Positions 46,701 to 58,321 of a stretch of 64,000 nucleotides of DNA are shown here, one piece after another (positions within the stretch are counted from its first letter, which is position 1; every line of letters begins with the position of its first letter). The notes under the pieces were generated by a model. It was given only the letters and a program-made list of their open reading frames with translations. It ran no database searches and was not told the origin of the DNA. The stretch covers positions 662,659 to 726,658 of the forward strand of contig MNCI01002041.1 of assembly GCA_015680685.1 (NCBI GenBank), given 5' to 3'. The position numbers and the translations under genes are program-made. The stretch is from Gnetum montanum. Lineage: Eukaryota > Streptophyta > Gnetopsida > Gnetales > Gnetaceae.

Positions 46701-48388
46701 GCCACCGCATCACCGTGATGGCAATGGTGCCACCCATGGTGCATGCGATGACGGTGGATGCTGCTGAGGCCACGGCGGCATTGACCACTGTAAGGATGAT
46801 CATGTGTGGTGCTGCCGCGGCAGGGCCCGACCTGGAGCAAGCACTCCAGAGTTGTTTGCCCCAAGGTGCCGTGGTGGGCCAGGGCTACGGCATGACCGAG
46901 GCGGGCCCCGTGGTGTGCATTAGCCGTGCTCTGGCTAGGCCCGTGGGCCCCGCCAAGCCGGGATCATGCGGCTGCTTGGTGAGGAATGCTGTCATGAGAA
47001 TTGTTGACCCGCAGTCCGGGCATTCGCTTCCCAGAAACTCGGCTGGCGAGATCTGCGTCCGCGGCAACCAGATCATGAAAGGTACTTCTGCTGCGCTATT
47101 TGCTTTATCAATGTAAAAAAGAAGAAAAGATAATTTTGCTTTGATTTGATTTAACTATTTAAGTACTCTTACGTTGGTGATGGAAGATTAGTCATGTCAC
47201 AGCATTGAGTTTTTCTTTTCCTGCTTTTCCTTGCTCATATGTATAAGAAGTTTTCATTAATTAAAATTTATGAAAACAAGATCAATTACCTAGCAGATGG
47301 CCTGCCACAACCTTGTAAAAGAAGGAAACCAATCTTGGCAGTATCTTTTAAAATATAATTACACTTGCTGTACAGTCATCGGCATCAGTCTCAGTGCCAG
47401 TCCAGTGGAGCCAGGTAAGCAAATGAGCAAAGCCCTAACCACGTTTATAAGAATTTTAACCTGTTACATGTTATACAAAGCAACCATGTTAATTTTACTA
47501 CACTAAGTTGCTGTCAATTCAAGCACAAAGATGATGATAATATAATTAACAACGATTGCCACCCTAAAGCAAAGGGGCTATATGGGACTTACATATTTGC
47601 AAGGGTTAGAAACGCAAAGTGCAAAGAATTCATACGTTTTTGAGAAATAAATAAAACCATTGATTAACATGCAACAAATTCAGAAATTTAAAATTTACCA
47701 GGAACATTGTAAGTTTTAAATTTAGGTGGGCTATCTTGGTCAAATTGTTTAAGGTACCATCATTGATTTTGTTTTCATTACAGGGTATTTGAACAATTTG
47801 GAGGCAACACGGCAAACAATAGATGAAAATGGATGGCTGCACACTGGGGACATTGGATACATTGACAATGATGATGATGTGTTCATCATTGATCGGTTAA
47901 AGGATATCATCAAATACAAAGGATTTCAAGTGGCACCTGCTGAGCTTGAGTCTTTACTCTTAACACATCCTCATGTGCTAGACGCGGTTGTTGTCCCGTA
48001 AGTACTGTGGCATCACTTTTTGTCTGAATCTACATTATTTAAACAGGGTAATTAATTCATATAAATAATTTGGTAAACTTTACTATGCTAGTTTTGAATC
48101 AAATTATTCATCAAGACTAATATAATAATGAAAATGTGCAGAATGAAAGATAAGATGGCAGGAGAGCTTCCTGTGGCATTTGTAGTGAAGAAGGAAGGCA
48201 AAGGAGTGACAGAGCAGGAAATTAAAGAAATGGTAGCCAAACAAGTGGTATATTACAAGAGACTTCATCATGTGTTCTTTACTAACCACATTCCCAAAAC
48301 CCCTTCTGGTAAAATTCTGAGAAACTATTTCAAAAACTATATCTCAGAAGGCTGGGGATTATCAGGCTTCAGGGATGCAAAGTTGTGA
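43718..48388 (+). CDS. 4-coumarate:CoA ligase-like acyl-CoA synthetase, five exons
   Basis: Exons 43718-44189, 45261-45460, 46514-47081, 47784-47997 and 48142-48388; all introns are GT-AG (phases 1, 0, 1, 2) and the joined frame is 566 aa with no stops. It is an ANL-superfamily enzyme that forms acyl-AMP and then acyl-CoA. Box [13 protein letters not shown] is at about 199-210; PLFHIYAL at 245-252; [12 protein letters not shown] at 346-357; box II GEICVRG at 402-408; the hinge GDIGYID and [16 protein letters not shown] follow; catalytic Lys is K542 in [10 protein letters not shown]. The protein ends FRDAKL, a peroxisomal PTS1-type tripeptide. Introns 2-4 lie at positions I recall from true 4CL genes (after VAQQ, in KGY, before MKD); intron 1 is extra. 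Pocket residues differ from true 4CLs (Ser for Asn after YAL; CGAAAAG for SGAAPLG), so the substrate may be a hydroxycinnamate, an OPDA/fatty-acyl or another aromatic acid. The ATG at 43718 is preferred; no upstream ATG is in frame nearby. Confidence 0.9.
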
Positions 48389-48546
48389 TGCACCGACTCG
48401 TTCCTAGGCTTTAAACTTTGAAGAGGAAACCTTGTGATTGTTTTGCAACGAGTGATGTAAGTTAACGCTTAACAGTAATTGGCCTTTGAAATTGTTGACT
48501 TTACTATGTAGATGTAATAATTTACTTTGAGAATATGGCAGTTATC

Positions 48547-48552
48547 AATAAA
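48547..48552 (+). terminator. Polyadenylation signal of the 4CL-like gene
   Basis: AATAAA about 160 bases after the stop codon, within the normal range for plant 3' untranslated regions. A preceding T-rich stretch with TGTAATAATTT near 48514 could act as the far-upstream element. Confidence 0.5.
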
Positions 48553-48685
48553 AGGGAGAAGAAATCTTGGAGAATAAAGAGCCATAAGCAAAGTGAAATT
48601 ATATGGTAAAATCCATTAGAATTAAATGACATCCGATGAGCAGGGCAAATTACTTAACGATAGACAAGAATACTTTCTAAGCTAG

Positions 48686-49059
48686 CTACTTCTTGCTAAA
48701 AGTAACAGCAACTTTGCTGCATTTGGCATTCTTGTTGGAGTCAATTGGAACCTGGATTATAATATGCTTGCTTAAAGTCTTAGAGTCTATGTCTCCATAT
48801 ATTTTTCCTAGGAGTAAATTTATAAAAAACAATCACACAGACATTTCTTTCACGTTTCATATGTTGTGTTCTTCAAGTGTTCAAAAGATAGACAACTGCA
48901 TAAAAGAATTTGCAAACAATACATTCCATGAAAATATATATGTTCTTAAACAAAGCTGCAAGGAAAAATCCTTTGCATAAAGAAGAGGAAGCAAAAGTAA
49001 GGAGAATCCTTTTCCTTACCCATAATAGACAAAGGAGTCTGCGGCTCATCCTCAGCCAT
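48686..49059 (-). CDS. Candidate two-exon mini-gene or terminal gene fragment
   Basis: On the minus strand exon 1 is 49059-49020 (MAEDEPQTPLSIM) and exon 2 is 48807-48686, joined over a 212-base GT-AG intron (donor GGTAAGG, acceptor TTTACTCCTAG). The predicted 53-aa product continues GKIYGDIDSKTLSKHII and ends KVAVTFSKK. Phase and splice sites fit well and the composition looks coding, but I recognise no family and the acceptor is embedded in AT-rich DNA. It could also be the last exons of a larger decayed gene, since readable codons continue upstream of the ATG as far as a TAA. It converges on the 4CL-like gene. Confidence 0.35.
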
Positions 49060-50899
49060 GAGAACACTGGCGACCTCCAACCCAGAATGTTACAAGTACT
49101 TCGTCTGACAAGTATGGCTAAGCTTCCTTCCTTTTATTTTAATCATTCTTTTATTTTAATCTTTTGCCTAGGCCCACCGTATACTTTTAGATTCAGTTTC
49201 ATTCTCTTCCCTTTACAATTAGCTTAAGGTGGGAATACTTTGTTAGCATTTACATAGAATAGAATATAAAGTGCTTGGAGTGTATTTTGAATTCAGAATC
49301 TTTTATTTGTATAATATTGATCAAATAGCAAAATAATTAATAAATCTACCTTTCATTCACTTTATAACCAGTTGGTAGTTCAACTGTTTAGTTTATCTAA
49401 GTTCTACTTAAAGGTATTCTTATAACTATGTCATAGTCAAAAATTTCTACTATTAAGGTATAAGATAAAGTGCCTCAATTTTGATTTAAACCAGCAACAT
49501 CTTCCCTGCATTATAGTAAATTAAATTACTTAACCATTTTTTGTAAACCTTTCTTTTAACAAAAGCTTTTATATATTAAGCTCTCATTTACATGATTTTT
49601 ATCGCTCAAACACCATCTTCAACTTTTTTAAAAGCCAAAAACTTATCATCAAGCTTTCAAAAAAATCACTATGGCACCTTTTGATTTTCTAAATTTATGA
49701 ATGATCAATGTTAAAATCTTGAAGATTTATCTTTTGAAAAATATTAATATTATTGTTGTATTAAGACATATATATTAACTTCAAAATTTTTACTTCTTGT
49801 AGAGGAGATTCCCCACATGTTGACAACTCTACTAGGGTGATATAGGTTCTGCTAGTTTTGGACCAATGGGAGATATCATATAGAACGTAGTGTAATCTGG
49901 TCATAAGTTCAAAAGACAATGTTGAGTGGATTGTGAAGAACACTCAGGTATGTTGTTGCCTTCAAAAAATCTACAAGATATTATAATACATATGATACAA
50001 TTAAACCCAATGTTACCACGGTGAGAGGATAGAGAGAATATCTATCATTTTGTATTTTATAATTTTTATAGATTTTATACTTATTAGAAACAAAACAAAC
50101 ATAAACACATAGACATCGCAATCCCTTCTTAGAACATGTGCAATGCTCATGTTGCAATCCCTTCTAGAGACAGATGCAACACCACATACGAAATGCAATA
50201 AATATGGCTCATAGTCACAACCTCGATGGCTCAACATCATGCAGTATAGTTGTGACCTTCTTAGGCAAGGAATGAATCATCACAACTTGATCAAACAAAA
50301 ATTAAATAAATATTTTTGTTGTTTTTATATTTAAGTCATCCATGGTGAAACAAGGAAAAGCCATGAGCATTATTCACTATGTAAACACTGAACTCTACAT
50401 TAATCAAATGGTTGTAGGCTATGTATGCAAGGTAGCACTTTGATAGAGTCTAGTCACACTTGTGAAAGTGATGACTAAAAATACACACAAGACAAGAAAA
50501 GAAATTAACTTACCCAATGGAGGAAGAGCTCTTCACACAAACTAAAGACCAAAAGCCAAGATAAAAGAAAAATTTAGACTAAGATAAAACTTCATTTTAT
50601 GTGAGAACTCATCCTGAGTATTTATAATTTTAACAATAAAATAAAAAAGGTTCTTCAATGCCTATGCATCAATGGAGGTCTATCAATGCAACCTTGGCTA
50701 ATCAAAATGTGCTTTCAACACTTTAGCCTAAAATTGGGTTACCAAAAGGTGCACGGATGCTCCTTCATTAATTCCCCTACGTGCGTCAACGCAAGGTAGT
50801 TAGCGCACCTCCCCTAAAGTCATACTTTATATGAAGGATCTCGGGTGAAAGCCAAAACTTAAGGAAGCATGCTGGAGGGACCATAGGATATCTGAACAA
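49060..50899. other. Gene-free stretch
   Basis: AT-rich sequence with no recognisable gene or repeat family. The right part (50640-50900) could be the left end of the decayed gag element that follows, but I cannot identify an LTR or primer site there. Confidence 0.4.
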
Positions 50900-53080
50900 A
50901 GATGGAATCATCCTAAGAATCTTGGAATCATGCACATAACATTAAAGTATGACATAAGGGATCATGATGCATCTCGAGAGACCAAGCACCTCAACCAAAC
51001 ATGCTATACTACAAACACAGGGCACGTGAAACACTTCCCAAATCTAGGGCTTACAGTCAACATACTAATTCCCACTAGATGTCTCATCATAGGGAAAATG
51101 ATAGAACTAACAAAAATAGAGATGATGTGCCTGATCAAGACTATATCAATTATCAGCATTTAGATTGTTACGATCCTAAGTTTTCCTTTGTTCTACACTA
51201 GGATGAACAAATGAAATCAAGGAACCTACAAAAAAATATTATGTTGTCACTTGACCAAGCAATCCCATTAATGTTAATGGTAGAATTGATGATAGTTGGA
51301 TTGGAAGTAACTAAAGTTGAATACAAAGTGCTTGGTAAACTCTTCAAGCCTTACTAGCCCACTAAAGCTTAAATCCAAAATTACCATTTCATTTAGGCAT
51401 GCCATGAAGTAGCTAAGGGCAAAGAGGCTACCATTCCATTGAATTCACAATCCAAAAAGCAAGATACAAACTATATCATTCAAGAAGATCAAATCGCCAA
51501 AATTATCTACTCTTCAAGGTAGATGAAATGAATAATATGTGGCTACATTTAGCCTTGGCAAGCAACCAAGAAAAGGGGAGAATAGGATTCAGCACAAGGA
51601 GAGTCTCAAAACCTAGGATCTTTAGCATGCCACCATAAGTCAATCAAAGTGGTCATGGTAGGAGAGCAAGCCAGTATGACTTTTCTAGTTCTTCATCCTC
51701 ATCATCCTCATCATCCTTATCAAGCTTTGACAAGGATAAGCATAGATTAGGAAGAAAAGATAAAGATGGACAACGTGATGGCAATAATAGGAGAGATCTA
51801 CACAAGAATAAAGATAGGAATGGTAACCATGATTATCATAGAGATAGAAAACATGAGCACACACATGGAAGAAGGCATAGAAGGTAGCACAAAAGGGATC
51901 AATGTCATGATAGAGACCATGATTAATGGGGTGATTATGATGAATTTCTCCTAGCAACAAGAAACATGATTAATATAAAGGAGGTTTTTTATATTCCAAC
52001 CATGCATTAATGGGATAGTTGCATCAACCAACTTGACATGAACAACATTTTTAAGTTTAAGGGAAGCTATAATGCAAATCAATAGCATCATTTGCAAGCC
52101 TTACATGATGTCTATACCTTGCAAAATATAAAGAAAAACTAGCAAAATGTCAAATTATTTCTAAGTAAAGTAGAATCTAGTAAAATGTGGAGTATAATGC
52201 TAGAGCTATTCAATGATAAATACCAAACATACTCCAAAGTATCCAACTTGATGAAGTAAACTCAAAGGTAAAAATAAGGCAACTATGAGTTCCTTAATGC
52301 AACTTTGAACAAGTATTATTCCTTATTGCATAGGTACCTAGGACATGGCTTTTCTCAAAGGGTGCAGTTAGGGCACATCATAGATGGGCTAAGAAACAAA
52401 ATAAGAGAAAATCTTGGGATATATGGCTAAGAAAGACTATAAAAATGAGGGTCCATCAAATTCAAAGGTTGATAGACCAAGTGACCAAAGAAGAAGATAA
52501 ACTTTTAAAAAAGAGTGTTGAAGAATATAAAATAGATCAATTCCTTCATAAAAAGGATGTTCATGCTTTCAAGAAAAGGGAACATAAGAATTCAATGAAG
52601 GACGTGATTCAATGAAAGACATTACTAATTAAAAAAGTTTTGTTTTAGAAATTTTGGAAAAGGTAGAGAAAATGTGGGATTCAATAAATGAAAAATTTAC
52701 AACTACACTAAAAATAGTGGAGAAACTAGTAGAGAAATGAGAAAAGAAAAATAAGAAAGAAATAGAAAATAATATATAAAGATAAAAAGATAAAGCTTTT
52801 GCTATGGAGAAGGTTGTTAACTTTGATTTAGCTAATAATGATGGATGTGACTTGTACCAATATGAACATCTAAGCAATGTTGCCTTGCTATATCACATTT
52901 ACAAGAGGTAAGGACATATGTATTGAACTTGAATTTTATAAAAAAGCATATGCCTAGGATATTGCCTTATTTATAAGGTAACTACATGTAATCTTACAAC
53001 TCATAATACTATCAAAATGGGTCTCCACATCTGGAGCAAGTTCACTCAACAAATAGATCACCTTCAATGCACTAAATCCA
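50900..53080 (+). pseudogene. Very decayed gag of the A/D family
   Basis: Collinear with the element-A gag from its N-terminus (HxDEQMKSRNLQKNIML near 51195, matching HQDEQL...DLQGNIVL in A). It continues through an Arg/Asp/His-rich linker (51700-51960) to the core (FKFKGSYNANQ, HHLQALHDVYTLQNIKKN, IMLELFNDKYQTYSKVSNL, HIIDGLRNKIRENLG), and to HMPRILPYL near 52940. Dozens of stops and shifts make it the oldest copy in the window. It ends where the chromovirus LTR begins, so the chromovirus probably inserted into it. Confidence 0.7.
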
Positions 53081-53089
53081 AATATTATG

Positions 53090-54119
53090 CAAAGATAAAA
53101 TTACTTGCTAGAAAACAAGAAAACTAGCTATATTCAATTAATATATTAGAAGATTACAACAGGGTTCACAAAACCCACAAGCATCCAAAACCTATCACAC
53201 TCACCCAATATTGCAAAGAATGAGGCTTTGCAACCACACAATGGTTATTTTCAATGCAACACGCAACTAATAAAAATCTCTTCCACAACCTAGAATTGAG
53301 ATCTCAACTCACAAGTGAGATACAAGAGAATAGAACACATAGACCAATACACCACAAGCTAATCTTGGAGATGCAATCACCAATTGCACTTACCCACTCT
53401 CTCTTACATATCTCTCTATCCTCAAGAGCATTTCTCTCACTCATCCTCCATCAACAATGATGAATAAATCAATATTTATGTGAAACCGAAAGATAAGAAC
53501 CCTAGAAACCTTTTCAGAAGTCATCCTGAGGTTTTCTAGATGTTTCCCAAGCCTTCTCACCTTCTCCTTAGTTGTTTCCATATTTTTCTATCATGTTCCA
53601 ATTATTTCCTAAATTGGGATAAGCATTTTCAAAATTTTTCCCATTCGTCTAGGTCATCTCTAACTTTTCTAGGATGTCTCCTGCAAAAACCCAGCTCTTA
53701 GTTGGGATGTTTGTTGTTTTTCTAGGACATCCCATCTAGTCCTGGGATGTTCCAAATTTTGGTGGGACATCTCACCTAAGATGTCACCTACACAATTGGG
53801 ACATCTTAGCTAGGACATCCCAATTTCTAGTGGAACGTTCCACCTGTAAGGGCCAAATACAAAAATACTTGTTTTGATGTCTGGAACCTCTAGATGCCTC
53901 CAAACAAGTTCCCATAGAACCTAGAACCCCCTAGACTCCTCAAAATGAGTCCAAAACACCTTGAAACATTCTAAAACATCTAGGAATCATCATCAATAAA
54001 ATCAACATAAGAAGACACACAAAAACATGAGATACTCATTCAGGTCTTCTTCAAGCCCGAAACCTACAAAAACAACTTGTAGGAAAAAGTACAAGGGAAT
54101 CAAGAGAGGCGTTCTTACA
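53090..54119 (-). repeat. 3' LTR of the chromovirus-like element
   Basis: The right edge is placed at 54119 because the minus strand reads GGATGGGAGAGCTAG (polypurine tract) then TGTAAGAACGCC. The left edge near 53090 is approximate. Positions 53670-53840 contain eight or so copies of GGACATCCC, GGGACATCTT, GGGATGTTCC and similar, in both orientations. Confidence 0.55.
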
Positions 54120-54148
54120 CTAGCTCTCCCATCCTTCAAAAAGTGAAC

Positions 54149-55420
54149 TCATGTGAACAAGGGAGTAGGGGTAGAAGTGATCCGCCACTCAACAAGTTTG
54201 GTCTCATGGATCCATACATCATCATTAGCAAATTGATCCTCCCAATGGATCAAACATTCATGCCTCTTGATTCCATGAGTGCTAAAAGCTCTCCTCCATT
54301 TGAGTACAATTACCTTCCTTTCCATCAAAGGCTTAGACTGAACAATAGCCCTTTTCAACTCATCAATTCTACCTTGTATAGTCTCCTCATCTGCTAGTCC
54401 ATGATAGTGCATAAGATCTAAAATATTAAACACAAAAAACATACCAATGCCATTTGGTAAATCAATCTCAAAAGCATTATCATTAACTTTAGCATTGATT
54501 TTGAAAGACCCCATATTCTTGGCTTTCAATTTGAAGAAGTTAAATCCTCTCAACCACTTCTTCTTCAAGTGCATCCAAACCAAGTTGAGCTTCACCATCA
54601 AAGCTCTTTAAAGTGTCACCATTTTTGGAAAAAACACATAGTTCATCTCAAATGGACTTTTGCCAATAGCAATATGAAAAGTATTATTATACAAAAATTT
54701 AGCATGATCTAAGAAGTTTTCCTACCTATTTGGTTATCCATTATAGAAACATCTCAATATGTTTAGCAAGGTTTTATTTACCATCTTCATTTGGCCATCA
54801 AATTATGAATGATATGCACTAGAAAAACTTAATTTTTTTCCTAGAATCTTCCAAAGGAACCTCCAAAAATGACTTGTAAACTTGGAGTCTCTGTCACTAA
54901 CAATATTCAAAGGCATAAATGCAACTTCACAACATGCTAGAAAAATAAATTTGTCACATGAGAAGCATCACTCACCTTCTTGCATGGAATAAAATATTTC
55001 ATCTTGAAGGACCTATCCACAACAACAAAAATTACATCATTTCCACTTTTGGTCTTTGGAATTTCACTCACAAAGTCCATCAACACACTTTCCCATGGAC
55101 CTTTGGAAATTGACAAAGGCATATCATGTCCATCCACATTTTTATCTTCTTTGAATGTCTGATGTGTTAAGAACTCCAAAAATTTTGAAAATTTTGTTGT
55201 CATAGTAAGCCAAATAATAGTGCCTACCCACAAGTTCCAATGTTTTATCTGTATCCATGTGTCCTTCCATGTCACTACAATGCTTTTCAAAAAAAATATT
55301 TTTCCTAAAATCACACATAAGAACATATACCTTTTCATTCTTAAATAATAGTTCATCTTGAATATGATAGTCCCTCCATCAATCTATTCTATTCATAAAA
55401 GACTCTTTGAGCCTCCTCCA
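54149..55420 (-). pseudogene. Integrase and chromodomain-like region
   Basis: Minus strand. 55356-54937 contains the integrase core start (HDMPLSISKGPWESVLMDFV, PKTKSGNDVIFVVVDR; the first catalytic Asp is in MDFV). 54601-54149 has a GPF-x-type C-terminal part (NAFEIDLPNG, FNILDLMHYH) followed by a chromodomain-like end (CLIHWEDQFANDDVWIHE). Stops and shifts separate the pieces. Chromodomains guide integration into heterochromatin in this lineage. Confidence 0.7.
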
Positions 55421-57190
55421 AACCTATCCAAAATCAACATCATGCTCATACAAAGAAAAAACAATCACTCATATCATCCATGAGGTACGCTGAAATTGAT
55501 CACGTGTATCCTAGGTAATGCATCAACCACCACATTAGCTTTTCAACTTTTTTGCTTCAACACAAAATTGAACTCCTATAATTGTGCAACCTACTTCATG
55601 TGCTTTGCACTCAACTTCTTTTGTGAGTTTAGAAATTGAAATGCTTTGTGGTCCATCATCAACGTGAATTCCTTGGGTAACAAGTAATGCCTCCAATGCT
55701 TAATTTCTTGAAGAATAGCATACAACTCCTTCTCATTTATACTATATTTTTACCTTGACTCATTTAACTTTTCAGAAAAGAAAGCAATAGGCTTACCTTC
55801 TGTGAAAGTACCCCACCAATGGCAAGTCCACTTGCATCCACCTCCACTTGAAAAAGCTTCTGAAAATTTGGAATTTCAAGCACTAGTTTACTAGTAATCA
55901 TTTTTTTTAATAGGTCAAAGATCCCTTGGGTTTCATTATCCCACTCAAATTCTTTATTTTTCTTCAACAAAGCAAACATAGGCCACAAAATACTACTAAA
56001 ATTTTTTATGAACTTTCTATAAAAACCTTCTAAACTAAGGAATGATCTTACCTCCCCAACATTCTTAGGAGTTGGTCAATCCCTTATAGCCTTCACCTTG
56101 GTATCTTCCATTTGAATTTAGTTTTTAGAAACCCCATTATCCAAATATGTGATTTCCCTATTGAAGAAATGACTTTTCTTCACATTGATCACCAACTATG
56201 CCTCGTTCAACTTAAGGCACATCATCCTCAAGTGATTCAAGTGCTCTTCCTCATTATAGCTATACACCAAAATAACATCAAAAAAGACAATACATCACAT
56301 ACCAATCAAGTTCTTCAATTCATACTGCATTAATCTCATGAATGTAGCAAGTGCATTTTTGAGTCCAAATGCCATCACCAATCATTCAAACAATACATTT
56401 TTTGTTTTTGAAAGCTTGTTTCCACTCATCACCAGGCCTAACTCTGATTTGATGGTAATCACTCTTCAAATCAATTTTGCTAAAAATATCTACATTGCTA
56501 AGGACATCAAGGATATCATCCATCCTTAGAATAGGAAACCTTTACCTCACTATTATCCTATTCACTACCATAGAATCAATGCACATCCTCCATCCATCAC
56601 TATCCTTCTTTAGCACTAGCACCACTAGAACTACACAAGGTGAAATGGGTTCCCTGACAAAGCCATTTGCAAGTAACCCCTCTACTTTCCTTTGCAATTT
56701 AGCCCTCTAATTTGGTGCAATTTGGTAAGCTCTCTCATTTGGAATGGTAGCACCAAGGAAAAAGTCTATTGGATGTTGTACATTTCTCATTGATGATAGT
56801 CCATCCAATTTCTCCTTGAACACCCTGGGAAAATTTTTCTTCAAGCCTAGCACACTTGTAGGAAGTTCAACCTACACATAATCATGGTTAGTAGTAATTG
56901 TTATCATAACAAAACCAAAACCAATTTCATCATGTTCTTTGATATATTTCCTCTCTCCTAGAAGGATTAAGGAAGCATTAAGTAAGCTTTACTTCCTCAC
57001 TTATTCAGCTATCATAGGAATCAAATCATGGATTCCATTAGGTCTAACTACACTCCACACATTTCTTGCTCTATCAAATTAATCACCATTTCCAAAATTC
57101 CAAGGTCTATCAAAAATTACATTAGCATAATCTATTGGAAGCACATCATACTTCACAATATCATGAAAACTTCCAATTTAAAATTTCAAG
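55421..57190 (-). pseudogene. Reverse transcriptase and RNase H of the chromovirus-like element
   Basis: Minus strand. The RT is recognised from [20 protein letters not shown] near 56510-56450 (block with the first catalytic Asp) and from HxNNxK-type sequence after it. RNase H follows at about 55990-55500 (FQVEVDASGLAIGGVL, EKELYAILQEIKHWRHYL, DHKAFQFL). Several nonsense codons interrupt both. Confidence 0.75.
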
Positions 57191-57195
57191 GTACA

Positions 57196-57640
57196 TTATT
57201 CCCTCACCTCTTGGGAAAACTCTTTGGATAACCAATGCACCTTATAGGATCTTAGATTAGGATTAGTTACCAAACCCAATCTACAAACTGTCCTAGAAGA
57301 AATAGCATTTTCTTGGGCTCCCTCATCAATCAAAATATGAACCCATTCCCCAATAAGCAAACAATTAGCCCCCATTTGAAGCAACAATTTCCTATTAGTA
57401 TTATCTCCTTTCTTAACATTCCCCATGAATGTACAAGAATTTAATTCAGAAACATCCTTAATTTTTGGAGCATTAGGATTACCTCTCTAAAAATCTTGGC
57501 TTGATATCTTCTCCACCTCCATGGTTTGTACATCTTTCCCCTTAGCTACCTTGTGAAGTGGACATTTCCATTGCTTGTGTTTCCATTCTTCACATTTGAA
57601 GCACTGTAGTTTTGATGAGTTGCTACCTTGACCCTTATCT
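57196..57640 (-). pseudogene. Protease and zinc knuckle of the chromovirus-like element
   Basis: Minus strand. A standard zinc knuckle CFKCEEWKHKQWKC (CX2CX4HX4C) lies near 57606-57565. A protease-like domain follows at 57426-57196; its active-site loop reads LIDEGAQENAISS, with Glu in place of the usual Ser/Thr of D-S/T-G. That change would be expected to impair catalysis. Confidence 0.65.
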
Positions 57641-58321
57641 CCCTTGCCCTGGTCCTTCTTAGCTTTACTCTTGTCATCACCTCTTTTAGTCTTCTTATCT
57701 TATCTACCCTCCTTGTCGTTAGATTTGGACTTAGATTCCCTCTCAAATCTGGATCAGTTCTCCTTCTCCTTGGAAGTTTTTTTGCTCCTATTTCCCAATC
57801 CACCTAGTTTCTTCTCAACCTTAAGTGTCAAATCATAAGCCTCATCAATATTTTATGGCTCATAACAGGATAAATCTTACTGGTACATCATTTTGAGACC
57901 TCCTAAAAAGATCAAAGCTTATCATACGCCTCCCATTTTACCTGAGCTTGATGTAATAGATCACAAAATTTAATGTAGAATTCTTTGACATCCTGGTTAC
58001 ATTCCCTTAGGAATTTCAACTTCATACTAGTTTCTTATCTCTAATAAGATTGTTCAAATTTCTTTTTCAACCTATACTTCATTAGATTTCAATCTCTAAT
58101 AGGTTGACCATTTCGCCTTTCATAATCTTGGAACTCCTTTTCTCACCATGTAGAAGTCATACCTTCTAATTTGAATTTAGCAATAGGTACCCTCAAGTTA
58201 TTTGATACCTCTTCTAATTGAAAATTCTTCTCAAGTGCCTTCATCCAACTTGCAAAAGCATTGATGCCATCTATACCATTAAAAGTCTTCAACTCTATGT
58301 ATGGAAGTCTTAAAGCATTTC
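57641..58321 (-). pseudogene. gag of the chromovirus-like element, cut by element D
   Basis: Minus strand from the insertion point: LRLPYIELKTFNGIDGINAF, WMKALEKNFQLEE, KFKLEGMTSTW, then decayed gag core and a Lys/Arg-rich part. The N-terminus is beyond the insertion. The five bases before the insertion are ATTTC (58317-58321). Confidence 0.7.

Larger units (their letters stand above)
53090..58321 (-). mobile_element. Chromovirus-like Ty3/gypsy element, minus strand, 5' end interrupted
   Basis: On the minus strand, from 58321 down: gag, CCHC knuckle, protease, RT, RNase H, integrase and a C-terminal chromodomain-like segment, then an LTR. The domain order is that of Ty3/gypsy chromoviruses. 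The gag start and 5' LTR are cut off by element D at 58322 and may lie beyond the window. It is a different lineage from elements A-D: pol motifs and zinc knuckle are conventional. Confidence 0.8.
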
